From: Leyella stercorea
Lineage (GTDB): Bacteria; Bacteroidota; Bacteroidia; Bacteroidales; Bacteroidaceae
Length of the DNA stretch: 32,591 bases
Assembly: GCF_021531655.1 (NCBI RefSeq)
Contig: NZ_JADYUF010000040.1
Span: forward strand, 1-32,591
Direction of reading: 5' to 3'
A program made the position numbers and the translations under genes. The notes below the pieces were generated by a model, which saw nothing but the letters and a program-made list of their open reading frames with translations, did no database searches and was not told the origin of the DNA. Below, one piece after another: positions 15,426 through 24,145 of the stretch. The first letter of the stretch is position 1; each line of letters begins with the position of its first letter.

Positions 15426-18400
15426 ATGAAGATTCGCAATAACAATATAAACCGACCCGCAAAGTCCAAAAGGCTGTTGCTGCAGCTCTTTGCGATGATA
15501 GCCCTTGCGGCAGCGCCCAACTGTGTTTATGCGCAGAGCTTAGGCTTCCACTATAAGGGTCACAGCGGTATGCCATTAGACAGCCGCGGAATGCAGCAGA
15601 CTGCCGAGTGGCACTACAACTACTATCTGCCCACCAGTAGCAGCACAATGGAACTTGAACTGCCTTTTGTAGGATGGAACAGTACGACCAACGACCTTGA
15701 GCCTTACGGATGGATTCGCTGGTACGACTATACTACCGACCTGAAGTCGGACAGACTGAGTGTATACAGTTCAAGATATTCTGTGCTGAGCAGCAGGAAA
15801 GACTATACCAGCAAGAAGGACATAGGTCTTATTGCCGGCACTCTTTCAGCTTCAGGCAGAAACTATGTAGGTGTCAATTACAACAAGCCTTCGGGAGCAG
15901 ATGCAGAAGATTGGGCTGGAGAAACTATCGCTTGTGATGTAAGCCGATACAATGATTATAGTTTTAAACAAGTAAGTAGTGGCCCTTGGTATAATCCTAC
16001 ATATACAAATTATGTTGAACATGAACCAACCCTCTCCATCCGATACATCTTCCACATCAAGTCTGCAGCATATCTGGCAAAGCAAATCAAGGATGCTTTA
16101 TGTGATCACAGCAGGGCTGCTGACCTGACTCTTGAGGACAACAAGCGCATTGTGTTCGGTGCCAAGAATGATGCAGCAAAAATGACACTGCGCACCAATC
16201 TGAAGAACTCTGGCGGACAGACCTACTGGTTCTATCCTCTCAGCAAAGCCACCAACGGCAAGTCGGTATATGCCACCACTGAGAGTCAGAAGATAGAGGC
16301 TTCTGACTTTGAAACGACAATCAAGCAAGCCCAATACATCCGCTGGATTGCATACAACGAAGACCGCACCAAGTATTACGTACTTGCAGCTAAAGGCAAT
16401 CAGTTCTACGACTTCAAAATCAGCGATCTCATGAACAGTTCGGGATGGATGAATGTAGAAGGCAACGCGTCGGCAAGCACACCTTCCGACATAGGCTATG
16501 GACACACTGCCTACATCGTAGCTTATGCTTACGACGGAACGAATATGTGTCCGATTGCCAACTTCGAGGTGTTTATACATCAAGGCTACCCAAAGATGAA
16601 GAGCGAGATAAACAGCGACGGTGACGTAGACCGTACTATCTCATATCTCGAAAGCAAATACAATAGGGCGATGGATCCTATCTCGTTCGACAAGGACAAT
16701 CCTGACCTCACATTCGCCAGACCTACAACCGCATTGAACAACATGAGCTTGAAGCCGTCGGATTTCAAATCACGTGCCTACGGATTCACTTATGCCGAAC
16801 TTGCCAGCAAGGACTACTACAACGGTGGTACTCACTACGGCAAATCACCGATTCATGGCGACTACGGACTATATAAGTCGGGCAACCTCTCTGGTATATC
16901 AGCCAATGGAGAAAACGGATATCTTTGGTGGGCATACGGCTCGCCAACCATCTACGACCGCACTTACGAAAAGACCGGCGGAAAGCAATACGGACACTTC
17001 CTCTATGTAGACGCATCGGACGAGAGCCGACAGATAGCGTCTGCCGACTTCCAAGCCAACTTGTGTACCGGTTCGCAGCTGGTATTCAGTGGTGCCGTTG
17101 CCGAGTACACAGCTGCAAACGCAGCTGCACCTCAGGTGATGTTCCGCCTTTATGGCATCAATAAGGACAAGAACGGAAACGTTATCGACCAGAAGCTTAT
17201 CCAGTCGTTCACATCAGGCGACTTTGCCACCAATACAAAGGACCACCAATACGGCAAGTGGTATCAGATATTCAGCAAGCAGGTGCTTCAGAAGTCAACC
17301 GGCGTGAGCAACTACAGCACCTTCCGCATTGTGCTCGACAATATGTGTCAGAGTACCGGAGGCGCCGACTACTGTATTGACGACCTATGCCTCTACACCC
17401 AGACATCAAAGCTTGACGTATTGCAGAACCGTCCGCTCTGTCCAAGCGAGAATGGATATGAGACGGCTCCTAAGGAGATAACGCTGAAACTCCGCGGTAT
17501 CTACGAGACCTTCCAGGCTATGGTGAACATGAAAGAGTCAAAACTGTTCTATCGCATCTGCGACGAGAACGGCAAGCCTGTTGAAGGTATCGACTACCAC
17601 AACAACGGAAAGAACTACGGAGTGGCACGTATTCCTGCCACTTACAACGCAGCGGCTGTGCTTCCGGCAGAAGCTGCCGACGGGCTGACTAACGTGCCTA
17701 TGTTTGAGAACGACAACAGCGGCAACCGATGCCTGGTCATCGCCAACCGCAACTTCAACATCGTGCCGGGCAAGAACTTCTACGTATCTATAGCTTATCC
17801 GAGCGACGACAACGCTGAAATGCCAGAAGCATGGGGCACACCTACCGACGTATGCTCTACATACAGCGACCCGTTCCAGATTGTAAAGCAAAGCATCAAG
17901 GTGACCGACGCCAACGGCACTGCCATAACTTCGGTACGCGTAAAGTGTGACGGATCGAATACCAGCAACGTCAGCGTCAACATAAAGCTTGAGACTGTCG
18001 ACAAGGTGAACGGTGGAAAGGTGGAACTTCCCGATGTCAAGTTCGACTGGTTCTTCAGCGAGAACAACAAGAGCAACGACATTAACACCAATGGTGTGCG
18101 TGAGGCACTGAACCACTTCCGCGACGTATATCCTAACGCCACAACGCTGCAAAGCGCTAAAAACAGCTTCACCACTGCCGACCGCGCATTGCTGAAGCAG
18201 TATATCGACAACGGACGACTGCTTATCTCGGCAAGCAGCACCATCAGCAAGTTCACCACATTCGGCAACTTTGAAGTAGCTGCCGTACCTATTGCCACTT
18301 CAATCACCGTGGGTGGACAGCAGTATGACGTATGTCCCGACCCGATGCTCTTCCCATTGCGCATCGTAAAGGATGGTCCGCGTGTATACACTGGTTTCAA

Positions 18401-20732
18401 GGATGTGACCTATCCGTCGGACGACCGCACACTGCGCATCGGCTTGCCACAGATAAAGGCTATAGCCAACGGCACACTGCAATTGCCTATGACAAGTATG
18501 GAGGATGCCGACAAGGTGACCTTAGAGAACGGAGGAAAGGTATGGATTGCCAGCACCAACGACCCGCAGATGGTACTCGCAAATGGCAACGACCAATTCG
18601 TTGGTACTGTTACCTCGGCTACCATCAGCAAGAGCGACGAGACGATAGGCATCCGTTTCAACAGCGACGCAGCCACACGTCTGCGTGAGGGCTACTGGTA
18701 TGAGCTTAACTTCAGCTTCAGCAACAACGAGAGCAGCAGCACTGCTTCTTGTCCGGGCGAAGTGTTCGTAAAGATGCTTGTAGTGCCTGAATATGCCACA
18801 TGGCAACCTTCGACTGCTACCAACTCGGCATGGAACAACGATGCCAACTGGCTGCGCTCTAACAAGGCTGAGATATATAAGGCTGATTATTCCGAATATA
18901 ACGAAACTCGCGAGGCTGCATTCATGCCGATGAAGTTTACGAAGGTGACGGTGCCTACACTCACCAACAGCACCTATCCCAACCTCAAGGAGCTGAGCTA
19001 TCAGACCAACGGTATAGCCAACAGCGTAGGCGACATGGCTTACGACATAGTGACAAAATGGAACGACGCTACTGCTGACGGTTCGGACACTGGCAACGGC
19101 ACATTCAACTGCGAGAAATGGACCGGCAACCTCTGCGACCAAATCTACTTCAAGCCGGAGGCTGAGCTGCTCTACGCCAACTATCTGACGTACAACAAGG
19201 CTTACGTGGACAAGCTGCTCACGCCAGACACATGGAGCGTAATGTCGTCGCCACTGAAGCAGACCTACGCTGGCGACCTCTATGTTCCGAAGGACAACGG
19301 ACAGGAACTGTCGGAGGCATTCAAGCCGATGACATTCAATGAGGCTGTGAACGACCGCAACGCCTATCCTATCTTCCAGCGCAGCTGGGACGGCGACGTG
19401 GAGGAAGTGAGCACGACTACCACCTACAAGGCCAACCACGACGGCACTATTGTAGAGAGCCAGGAGAATGAGCTTACACTGAAGTCGGCATACTGGACAC
19501 ACGTTTACAACAAGGCCGACGAGGCGTATGCCAAGGGTAAGGCGTTCGCGGTAAAAGCGGGCGACAAGTACACCGCAGGCGCACAGAACAATGCCTACGC
19601 CCTGATTCGTCTGCCTAAGGCGGACACACAGTACAACTACTACGACAGCCAGAGCAAGACCAACGTATCGGCTACTGTACAGAAGACCGCCGACAACTAT
19701 CGTATGCAGCTGGGCGACGATGCCAACGACCACACAATGCAGCTCTTGCAGCCGCTCAACCAGAACGTACACAAGGGCAACAGCTATCATCTTGTAGGCA
19801 ACCCCTACCCCTCTTCGTTGAGTATGTATCGCTTCCTCAAGGCCAACACAGCCTTCGAGAGAAGCGTATGGACATTTGCCGACGGCAAGTTTACGGCTCA
19901 CGCCATAGACACCAGCCTCGACTACGACAAGAAGAAGGACGTAATCATACCTCCTACACAAGCGTTCTTTGTCAAGGTGAAGTCAGCCGAGACCGTACCC
20001 GACAACGTATTGTTCAACGCTTCGATGCTCATCAACAGATGGGTGACTGGCGGCGAGAAGGCACTCACGCCTCAACCTACAATCATCCTGACCACATCGG
20101 ACGGCACACGCAGCAGCCAGTCGGAGCTGATAGTAAGCGCTGAGGCAAGCCGCGACTACGTAGAAGGCGAGGATGTAGACATGCTCGGCGAGGGCAACAT
20201 TGCCGAAATAGCCCAGGCTTACTCTGTAGCAGGCTCGCAGGCAGTAGCCCTTAACACCACCGACGACATCAACTGGATGCCTATTGGCATTGTGGCTGGC
20301 AAGAGCCGCAGTACCAACGTTACCGTAAACCTCAACAGCAAGATGCAGCGCAAGATGAACGACGAGGGCTGCAAGCTCTTCATCTACGACGCAACGAGCA
20401 AGAAGTTCAGCGAGATAGCCGACGGTATGCAGATAGAGATGATGGCAAACGACCACGGACGCTACTACATCACCACCAACAACTGGGTAGTTCCGACCGG
20501 CATCAACGCCATCCGCTGCTTCTCACCAGCGCAAGGCACCATCATCGTGGCAGTACTTAACGGTGAGGTGAAGCAGGCTAAGGTTTACGATACGGCAGGA
20601 GCTCTCGTCACAAGCAGCCGCAGTACAGCCGGCGAGCGTTGCCAGCTCAGCGTACAGCAGCCCGGTGTGTACATCGTCAAGGCTACAACCATGGACGACA
20701 AGACCGAAACATTCAAGATTGTTGTAAAGTAG
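15426..20732 (+). CDS. Giant secreted surface protein, T9SS-like tail
   Basis: A 1768-residue exported protein. The signal peptide covers about 1-36 (cut after CVYA). The body is rich in Tyr, Asn, Asp and Ser and looks beta-rich, without the long repeats of simple adhesins. A WNNDANW motif occurs near residue 1135, of a type common in large Bacteroidetes surface proteins. The last 75 or so residues, ending PGVYIVKATTMDDKTETF plus IVVK, resemble a type A C-terminal sorting domain of the type IX secretion system. Its position at the end of a Mfa1-type cluster recalls Mfa5 of P. gingivalis, a large T9SS-exported tip protein, but no von Willebrand domain or MIDAS motif was seen. A role as pilus-tip or cell-surface adhesin is inferred. 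A terminator lies 35 bases before the start and another 51 bases after the stop. Confidence 0.8.
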   Translation: MKIRNNNINRPAKSKRLLLQLFAMIALAAAPNCVYAQSLGFHYKGHSGMPLDSRGMQQTAEWHYNYYLPTSSSTMELELPFVGWNSTTNDLEPYGWIRWYDYTTDLKSDRLSVYSSRYSVLSSRKDYTSKKDIGLIAGTLSASGRNYVGVNYNKPSGADAEDWAGETIACDVSRYNDYSFKQVSSGPWYNPTYTNYVEHEPTLSIRYIFHIKSAAYLAKQIKDALCDHSRAADLTLEDNKRIVFGAKNDAAKMTLRTNLKNSGGQTYWFYPLSKATNGKSVYATTESQKIEASDFETTIKQAQYIRWIAYNEDRTKYYVLAAKGNQFYDFKISDLMNSSGWMNVEGNASASTPSDIGYGHTAYIVAYAYDGTNMCPIANFEVFIHQGYPKMKSEINSDGDVDRTISYLESKYNRAMDPISFDKDNPDLTFARPTTALNNMSLKPSDFKSRAYGFTYAELASKDYYNGGTHYGKSPIHGDYGLYKSGNLSGISANGENGYLWWAYGSPTIYDRTYEKTGGKQYGHFLYVDASDESRQIASADFQANLCTGSQLVFSGAVAEYTAANAAAPQVMFRLYGINKDKNGNVIDQKLIQSFTSGDFATNTKDHQYGKWYQIFSKQVLQKSTGVSNYSTFRIVLDNMCQSTGGADYCIDDLCLYTQTSKLDVLQNRPLCPSENGYETAPKEITLKLRGIYETFQAMVNMKESKLFYRICDENGKPVEGIDYHNNGKNYGVARIPATYNAAAVLPAEAADGLTNVPMFENDNSGNRCLVIANRNFNIVPGKNFYVSIAYPSDDNAEMPEAWGTPTDVCSTYSDPFQIVKQSIKVTDANGTAITSVRVKCDGSNTSNVSVNIKLETVDKVNGGKVELPDVKFDWFFSENNKSNDINTNGVREALNHFRDVYPNATTLQSAKNSFTTADRALLKQYIDNGRLLISASSTISKFTTFGNFEVAAVPIATSITVGGQQYDVCPDPMLFPLRIVKDGPRVYTGFKDVTYPSDDRTLRIGLPQIKAIANGTLQLPMTSMEDADKVTLENGGKVWIASTNDPQMVLANGNDQFVGTVTSATISKSDETIGIRFNSDAATRLREGYWYELNFSFSNNESSSTASCPGEVFVKMLVVPEYATWQPSTATNSAWNNDANWLRSNKAEIYKADYSEYNETREAAFMPMKFTKVTVPTLTNSTYPNLKELSYQTNGIANSVGDMAYDIVTKWNDATADGSDTGNGTFNCEKWTGNLCDQIYFKPEAELLYANYLTYNKAYVDKLLTPDTWSVMSSPLKQTYAGDLYVPKDNGQELSEAFKPMTFNEAVNDRNAYPIFQRSWDGDVEEVSTTTTYKANHDGTIVESQENELTLKSAYWTHVYNKADEAYAKGKAFAVKAGDKYTAGAQNNAYALIRLPKADTQYNYYDSQSKTNVSATVQKTADNYRMQLGDDANDHTMQLLQPLNQNVHKGNSYHLVGNPYPSSLSMYRFLKANTAFERSVWTFADGKFTAHAIDTSLDYDKKKDVIIPPTQAFFVKVKSAETVPDNVLFNASMLINRWVTGGEKALTPQPTIILTTSDGTRSSQSELIVSAEASRDYVEGEDVDMLGEGNIAEIAQAYSVAGSQAVALNTTDDINWMPIGIVAGKSRSTNVTVNLNSKMQRKMNDEGCKLFIYDATSKKFSEIADGMQIEMMANDHGRYYITTNNWVVPTGINAIRCFSPAQGTIIVAVLNGEVKQAKVYDTAGALVTSSRSTAGERCQLSVQQPGVYIVKATTMDDKTETFKIVVK

Positions 20733-20783
20733 TGAACGACATCAGATATATTTAGTAACCTCTCAGATACGTTTAACAATGCG

Positions 20784-20822
20784 AAGCCCGTTGAAGGACA
20801 AGTTCCTTCAGCGGGCTTTTTT
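20784..20822 (+). terminator. Terminator of the pilus cluster
   Basis: The stem AGCCCGTTGAAGGA pairs with TCCTTCAGCGGGCT with one G-U pair and a 5-base loop, followed by a run of T to 20822. It is a strong intrinsic terminator 51 bases after the giant gene. Confidence 0.9.
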
Positions 20823-20869
20823 CGTGTGGGGTGACACAAATACCCTTTTCAAATTATTGCTGTCTGGCA

Positions 20870-20987
20870 AACAATTCTCAAAATTCAAAATTGCCATCTA
20901 CACCAATTCAAAATTGAATAATTCAAAATCGCAGGCGTAGCCGAGAACAATTCAAAATTCAAAACTCAAAATTCAAAATTCAAAAAA
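20870..20987. repeat. AATTCAAAA-type AT-rich repeat, copy 1
   Basis: Multiple head-to-tail copies of AATTCAAAA and ACTCAAAA with a period of about 10-11 bases, interrupted by a GC-rich insert, CGCAGGCGTAGCCGAG. The same composition, including the CAAAATTGCCATC segment and a GC core, occurs at 27768-27907. It is part of the 905-base gap between the giant gene and the M15 peptidase, which otherwise holds a terminator, the 22-bp block and the palindromic element. Confidence 0.75.
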
Positions 20988-21094
20988 GACTCCTTTTGCC
21001 TTCCAATAGTTGTCCTTTTGCCCTTCAAAAGGACCCCTTTTGCTCACCAAAAGGACTCGTTTTGCAACCCAAAAGGACTCCTTTCCAAAACGAC
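20988..21094. repeat. 22-bp repeat block B (left arm of 107-bp inverted repeat)
   Basis: Units with a 22-base period (starts 21000, 21022 and 21044) built on AAAAGGACTCCTTTTGC. The whole 107-base stretch is present in reverse complement at 32196-32302 with only two differences (an internal C/T and a C/T near the right end). Both copies lie next to a palindromic element, so the arrangement is mirrored. Confidence 0.9.
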
Positions 21095-21100
21095 CGTACA

Positions 21101-21343
21101 GAGGGCGTGTCAAAACTCACAGCAGTACGCCCCGAAGGGGCAGAAGCTCATAGCCCAGGGCAACACCCTGGGTAAAAGTATCGCAAATCATAATGCGCCC
21201 TGTAAGGGCAAAAGCGTTAATTATCAATGCTTTTGCCCTTGCAGGGCGTTTTGCTATTTTCAATCCGTACACCCAAGGCGCTGCCTTGGGCTATGTGCTT
21301 TTGGGGCTTTCAGCCCGTTTTGTTTGACTTTTGACACGCCCTC
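21101..21343. repeat. Palindrome-rich MITE-like element, copy 1
   Basis: A 243-bp element bounded by perfect 15-bp terminal inverted repeats, GAGGGCGTGTCAAAA and its complement at 21329-21343. Inside are several palindromes in series: CCCCGAAGGGG, AGCCCAGGG/CCCTGGGT, a 53-base palindrome at 21196-21248 (20-base arms with one mismatch around GTTAATTATCAAT), an AAGGCGCTGCCTT stem, and GGGCTTTCAGCCC. No transposase gene is present, so it would be non-autonomous. The same modules recur at 31807-32175 and 32344-32591. Frames through it are spurious. Mobility is inferred from the terminal repeats and copy number. Confidence 0.7.
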
Positions 21344-21510
21344 CTATGTGCTTATTGGGCTTTCAGCCCGTCTTTGACCACATTATTAGTTTTACCGGAC
21401 AGCAATATTTTCGAGTGACAACATTAGATGTTCAGGTTTCGGATGGAATATATTTAACTTTCGTAAACGAAGATTTTCGGAAATGGTAGTGTTAGTTCCC
21501 GATTGCATAA

Positions 21511-21518
21511 TATCTTTG
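21511..21518 (+). promoter_or_regulatory. Possible -7 box for M15 peptidase
   Basis: TATCTTTG matches the TAnnTTTG consensus. A matching -33 box is not evident. It would give a leader of about 115 bases before the ATG at 21638. Confidence 0.4.
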
Positions 21519-21637
21519 CACCATCAAAAGAATCAAACCTAAAATACCACCGACACAAAAACTTCAAGATATATTACAATCAGGGTCTGCAAAGGACCCG
21601 TTTACTTGACATCTTAACATTAATAATTCAAACCACA

Positions 21638-22186
21638 ATGAAAAACACGGAAATGGCTGTCGCCCTGGCGGCAGCCACTTGTACAAACGTACAACAGATT
21701 ATGGTCGCAGACACAGTATTCGACCAGTTGCCAACCATTCAGTTGAGCCGGCACTTCAGCTTGCGCGAGTTTGTCATATCAGCCACTGCAATACGCTTTG
21801 GCATTGACAACACGCCGCCCGACGAGGCGGTGGCGCGGCTGAGGGTGCTGTGCGAGAAAGTGCTTGAACCGCTGCGCCTGCGCTTTGGAGTGTTGCGCAT
21901 TACGAGCGGCTACCGCTCGCCAATCGTAAACGAGAAGGTGGGAGGCGTGGCTACATCGCAACACACTATGGGCGAGGCTGCCGACATCTACGTGCCCAAC
22001 GATGAGGTGGGCATGAAGATGTATAATTATATAAGGTGTAGTCTTGACTTCGACCAGCTTATTTACGAGTATCGGTCGAAGACGGGCGCGCGATGGATGC
22101 ACGTGAGCTACCGTGCCGACGGCAACAACCGCCATGAGGCATGGATTAATGCTTCAAATGCTTCTCGACGTGATCGGCAACGGTAA
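21638..22186 (+). CDS. M15-family zinc peptidase
   Basis: A 182-residue protein containing a peptidase M15 domain from about residue 35 (QLSRHFSLREF). The signature SGYRS at 90-94 and SQHTMGEAADI at 107-117 supply zinc ligands H109 and D116, with a third histidine H155 in WMHVSY. Enzymes of this fold cut D-amino-acid peptide bonds in peptidoglycan, and phage-type versions act as endolysins. No signal peptide is visible, so it is either cytoplasmic or phage-derived. The ATG at 21638 is chosen because the upstream extension runs through the leader and promoter-like sequence. Its last 41 bases overlap the convergent glycosyltransferase gene, and the C-terminal 12 residues may not be functional. 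Confidence 0.82.
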   Translation: MKNTEMAVALAAATCTNVQQIMVADTVFDQLPTIQLSRHFSLREFVISATAIRFGIDNTPPDEAVARLRVLCEKVLEPLRLRFGVLRITSGYRSPIVNEKVGGVATSQHTMGEAADIYVPNDEVGMKMYNYIRCSLDFDQLIYEYRSKTGARWMHVSYRADGNNRHEAWINASNASRRDRQR

Positions 22187-23195
22187 TAGGATCGATTTGT
22201 GTGAGGCAGGCATAGTCGCCCCGCTTGCACAGACGGTTGCCATGCAGGCTGCACGGACGACAATCGAGGTCGGCCTGTATGACATCGTCGTGGCTCTGAC
22301 CATAGCCCAAGTAGCCGGCATAAGGGTGCGTAGCCCCCCAAAGGCTTACCACCCGGGTGCCAGCTATGGAGGCAAGATGCATGTTGACGCTGTCCATCGA
22401 GAGCATCACATCGAGATGCGACATGACTATAAGTTCCTGCTGCACGCTGCCAAGCAGCTGCGAGGCGTTGGTGCAGTTCTTGTATTGGGCGCACCAGCGG
22501 TCGATTTGCGCCATCTCGGCATCGCCTCCGCCAAACAGGAAGATACGGCATGAGGGATGGCGGCGTATGAGTTCGGCTATGACGCGTTCGGTAAGCTGGG
22601 CAGGATACACCTTGCCGCGGAACGCAGCGAACGGAGCTATGCCTATCCATTGCTGAAACATCTTCTTCTCTCCGATACGGTCGCTCACCAGTCGCAGATT
22701 GCCTCCTGTAGGCGGGAATAGCGACTGGAAGTCGAGCCGTACGTTGTAGCCCAGACGGGCGAGCACGTCTATATAGTCGTCGAACAGCGACGGCAGCTGC
22801 CTGAGGCACTTGTCCTTGGTAGCCACAAGCTTGCGGCGGTCCTGACGATGGTTGTCGAGATGCTCCACACGATAGCTCGATATGTTGAAGCGCATGCGCA
22901 GATAGGACGAGCGCAGTATGCTCTGCATGTCGGCAATGGCTGTGAAGTTCTTGGCTACAAGTCGGCGGTATAGGGCGTTGAGTCCCTTCACGCCATGATA
23001 CTCACCATTAAGGTCTGCAGCCATAAAGCCTACGTTGTGCGCAATGCCGTCGAACAGCGACCGTGCGAAGGGATTGCTGAGCACTGTGATGCGCAGTTCG
23101 GGATACTGCTGGGCAAGCGAGCTGACCACGGGAACGAGCATTGCCACTTCGCCCAAGGCCGTGAAACGCATTATCAAGAGGTGTTCTGTCTTCAT
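22146..23195 (-). CDS. Glycosyltransferase family 9 (heptosyltransferase-like)
   Basis: A 349-residue protein with the two-lobed GT-B layout of family 9, which adds heptose or related sugars to the lipopolysaccharide core on the inner face of the membrane. The N-terminus LLIMRFTALGEVAMLVPVV is the typical opening strand and glycine loop. The C-terminal half has GIAPFAAFRGKVYP, then the donor-binding stretch SMDSVNMHLASIAGTRVVSLWG followed by ATHP. A cysteine-rich tail, CRPCSLHGNRLC, is also common in this family. Length is normal. It lies 21 bases downstream of the esterase gene on the same strand, probably in one transcript. The donor sugar cannot be inferred. Confidence 0.88.
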   Translation of the reverse strand: MKTEHLLIMRFTALGEVAMLVPVVSSLAQQYPELRITVLSNPFARSLFDGIAHNVGFMAADLNGEYHGVKGLNALYRRLVAKNFTAIADMQSILRSSYLRMRFNISSYRVEHLDNHRQDRRKLVATKDKCLRQLPSLFDDYIDVLARLGYNVRLDFQSLFPPTGGNLRLVSDRIGEKKMFQQWIGIAPFAAFRGKVYPAQLTERVIAELIRRHPSCRIFLFGGGDAEMAQIDRWCAQYKNCTNASQLLGSVQQELIVMSHLDVMLSMDSVNMHLASIAGTRVVSLWGATHPYAGYLGYGQSHDDVIQADLDCRPCSLHGNRLCKRGDYACLTQIDPITVADHVEKHLKH

Positions 23196-23216
23196 AGATT
23201 GATTTGGTTTTAGGTC

Positions 23217-24041
23217 TTAAAAACTCTCAAGCCATCCCTTAAGGTTGGTGAGCATCTCGGCATGAAAGGCAAATGAGGTGTTCATTCCCCATCCGTGTCC
23301 GCCTGTAGGATATACGTAGATAGATGCCGGAACGTCGTGGCGGTACAGCTCGGCATAATAGTTGACGCTGTTGATGGGCATAACTGCATGGTCGTCGTCC
23401 GAAAGCAGCAGGCAGGCACGGGGCGTAACGCGCGTCACCTGAAGGTCGGAACAGTACTTCTGCTCGTCCTTCTTATGGGCGTCCTTGCCCAGCAGATTGT
23501 CGTGCGAGCCCTGATGGGTGTAGCCCTGCATCATGGTTATGACGGGATAGAAGAGAATCTGGAAGTTGGGTTTGGCGTCGGCTTTCGACTGTGTGGCTAT
23601 GGTTGAGGCGAGATGTCCGCCAGCCGAGAATCCCATGATGCCCACGTCAGAGGCATTGATGTGCCAGTTCTTGGCGTTGCGGCGCACAATGCGCATCGCC
23701 TCCTCGGCATCGCTGATTGGCACCTTTACGTTGCCGTTGGGCATGCGGTAGTGCAGAACAATGGCTGCAATACCCATATTGTTGAAGAAGGGTGCCCACT
23801 GGGTTCCCTCATGATCCATAGCCAGAATAGCATAGCCGCCACCCGGGCAAATCACCACGGCACGTCCGGTGGCACGCTTGGCGTCAGGCAGATACACCTT
23901 TATGTAGGCGGTGTCCTGCAGTCCGTTTTTGTTAGGGGCCTTGGCAGTCCATAGGTTAACATCGAATGAGCGTTGCGCCATAGCCGACACGGACACGGCA
24001 AGAAGCACAACGAGTAAAGCGAAAGATTTCAAATTTCTCAT
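23217..24041 (-). CDS. Exported alpha/beta hydrolase, esterase-like
   Basis: A 274-residue secreted hydrolase with a signal peptide at 1-22 (cut after SAMA). The oxyanion region CPGGGY at 65-70 and the nucleophile elbow GFSAGG with S139 are clear. The acid probably lies in SDDDHAV (D216) and the base is H249 in GGHGWG. The pattern fits the BD-FAE/carbohydrate acetyl-esterase-like group of Bacteroidetes, which deacylate plant or host polysaccharides, but the substrate cannot be read. It heads a two-gene minus-strand unit with the glycosyltransferase. Confidence 0.85.
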   Translation of the reverse strand: MRNLKSFALLVVLLAVSVSAMAQRSFDVNLWTAKAPNKNGLQDTAYIKVYLPDAKRATGRAVVICPGGGYAILAMDHEGTQWAPFFNNMGIAAIVLHYRMPNGNVKVPISDAEEAMRIVRRNAKNWHINASDVGIMGFSAGGHLASTIATQSKADAKPNFQILFYPVITMMQGYTHQGSHDNLLGKDAHKKDEQKYCSDLQVTRVTPRACLLLSDDDHAVMPINSVNYYAELYRHDVPASIYVYPTGGHGWGMNTSFAFHAEMLTNLKGWLESF

Positions 24042-24085
24042 TTCTGATATAAGTTTTTAGATTTATCTTACTAATAATTGCCTTT

Positions 24086-24120
24086 TGTCTTGCAAAGGTA
24101 ACCATTTTTTAGTAATATTG
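24086..24120. promoter_or_regulatory. Divergent promoters: esterase (minus) and Nudix (plus)
   Basis: On the minus strand TACCTTTG (24100-24093) is a perfect -7 match for the esterase gene. On the plus strand TAATATTG at 24113-24120, one base off consensus, has TTG 20 bases upstream at 24090-24092 and would start the Nudix transcript close to its ATG. The two promoters overlap, so polymerase may serve only one at a time. Confidence 0.55.
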
Positions 24121-24145
24121 CAGACGTTTTTAAAATTTACTTCAC

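Noticed and set aside
18522..19961. A 479-codon open frame on the minus strand inside the giant gene
   Set aside because: It is a codon-bias shadow of the plus-strand gene: Val/Leu/Cys-rich, with no domain, signal or ribosome site, and fully inside a well-supported coding region.
15426..20732. Direct identification of the giant protein as Mfa5
   Set aside because: No von Willebrand A domain or DxSxS metal site was seen in the body; only position, size and tail are comparable.
21018..21377. A 119-codon frame across the 22-bp block and the palindromic element
   Set aside because: The translation is repetitive (KRTPFAHQKDSF type) and is produced by the repeats themselves.
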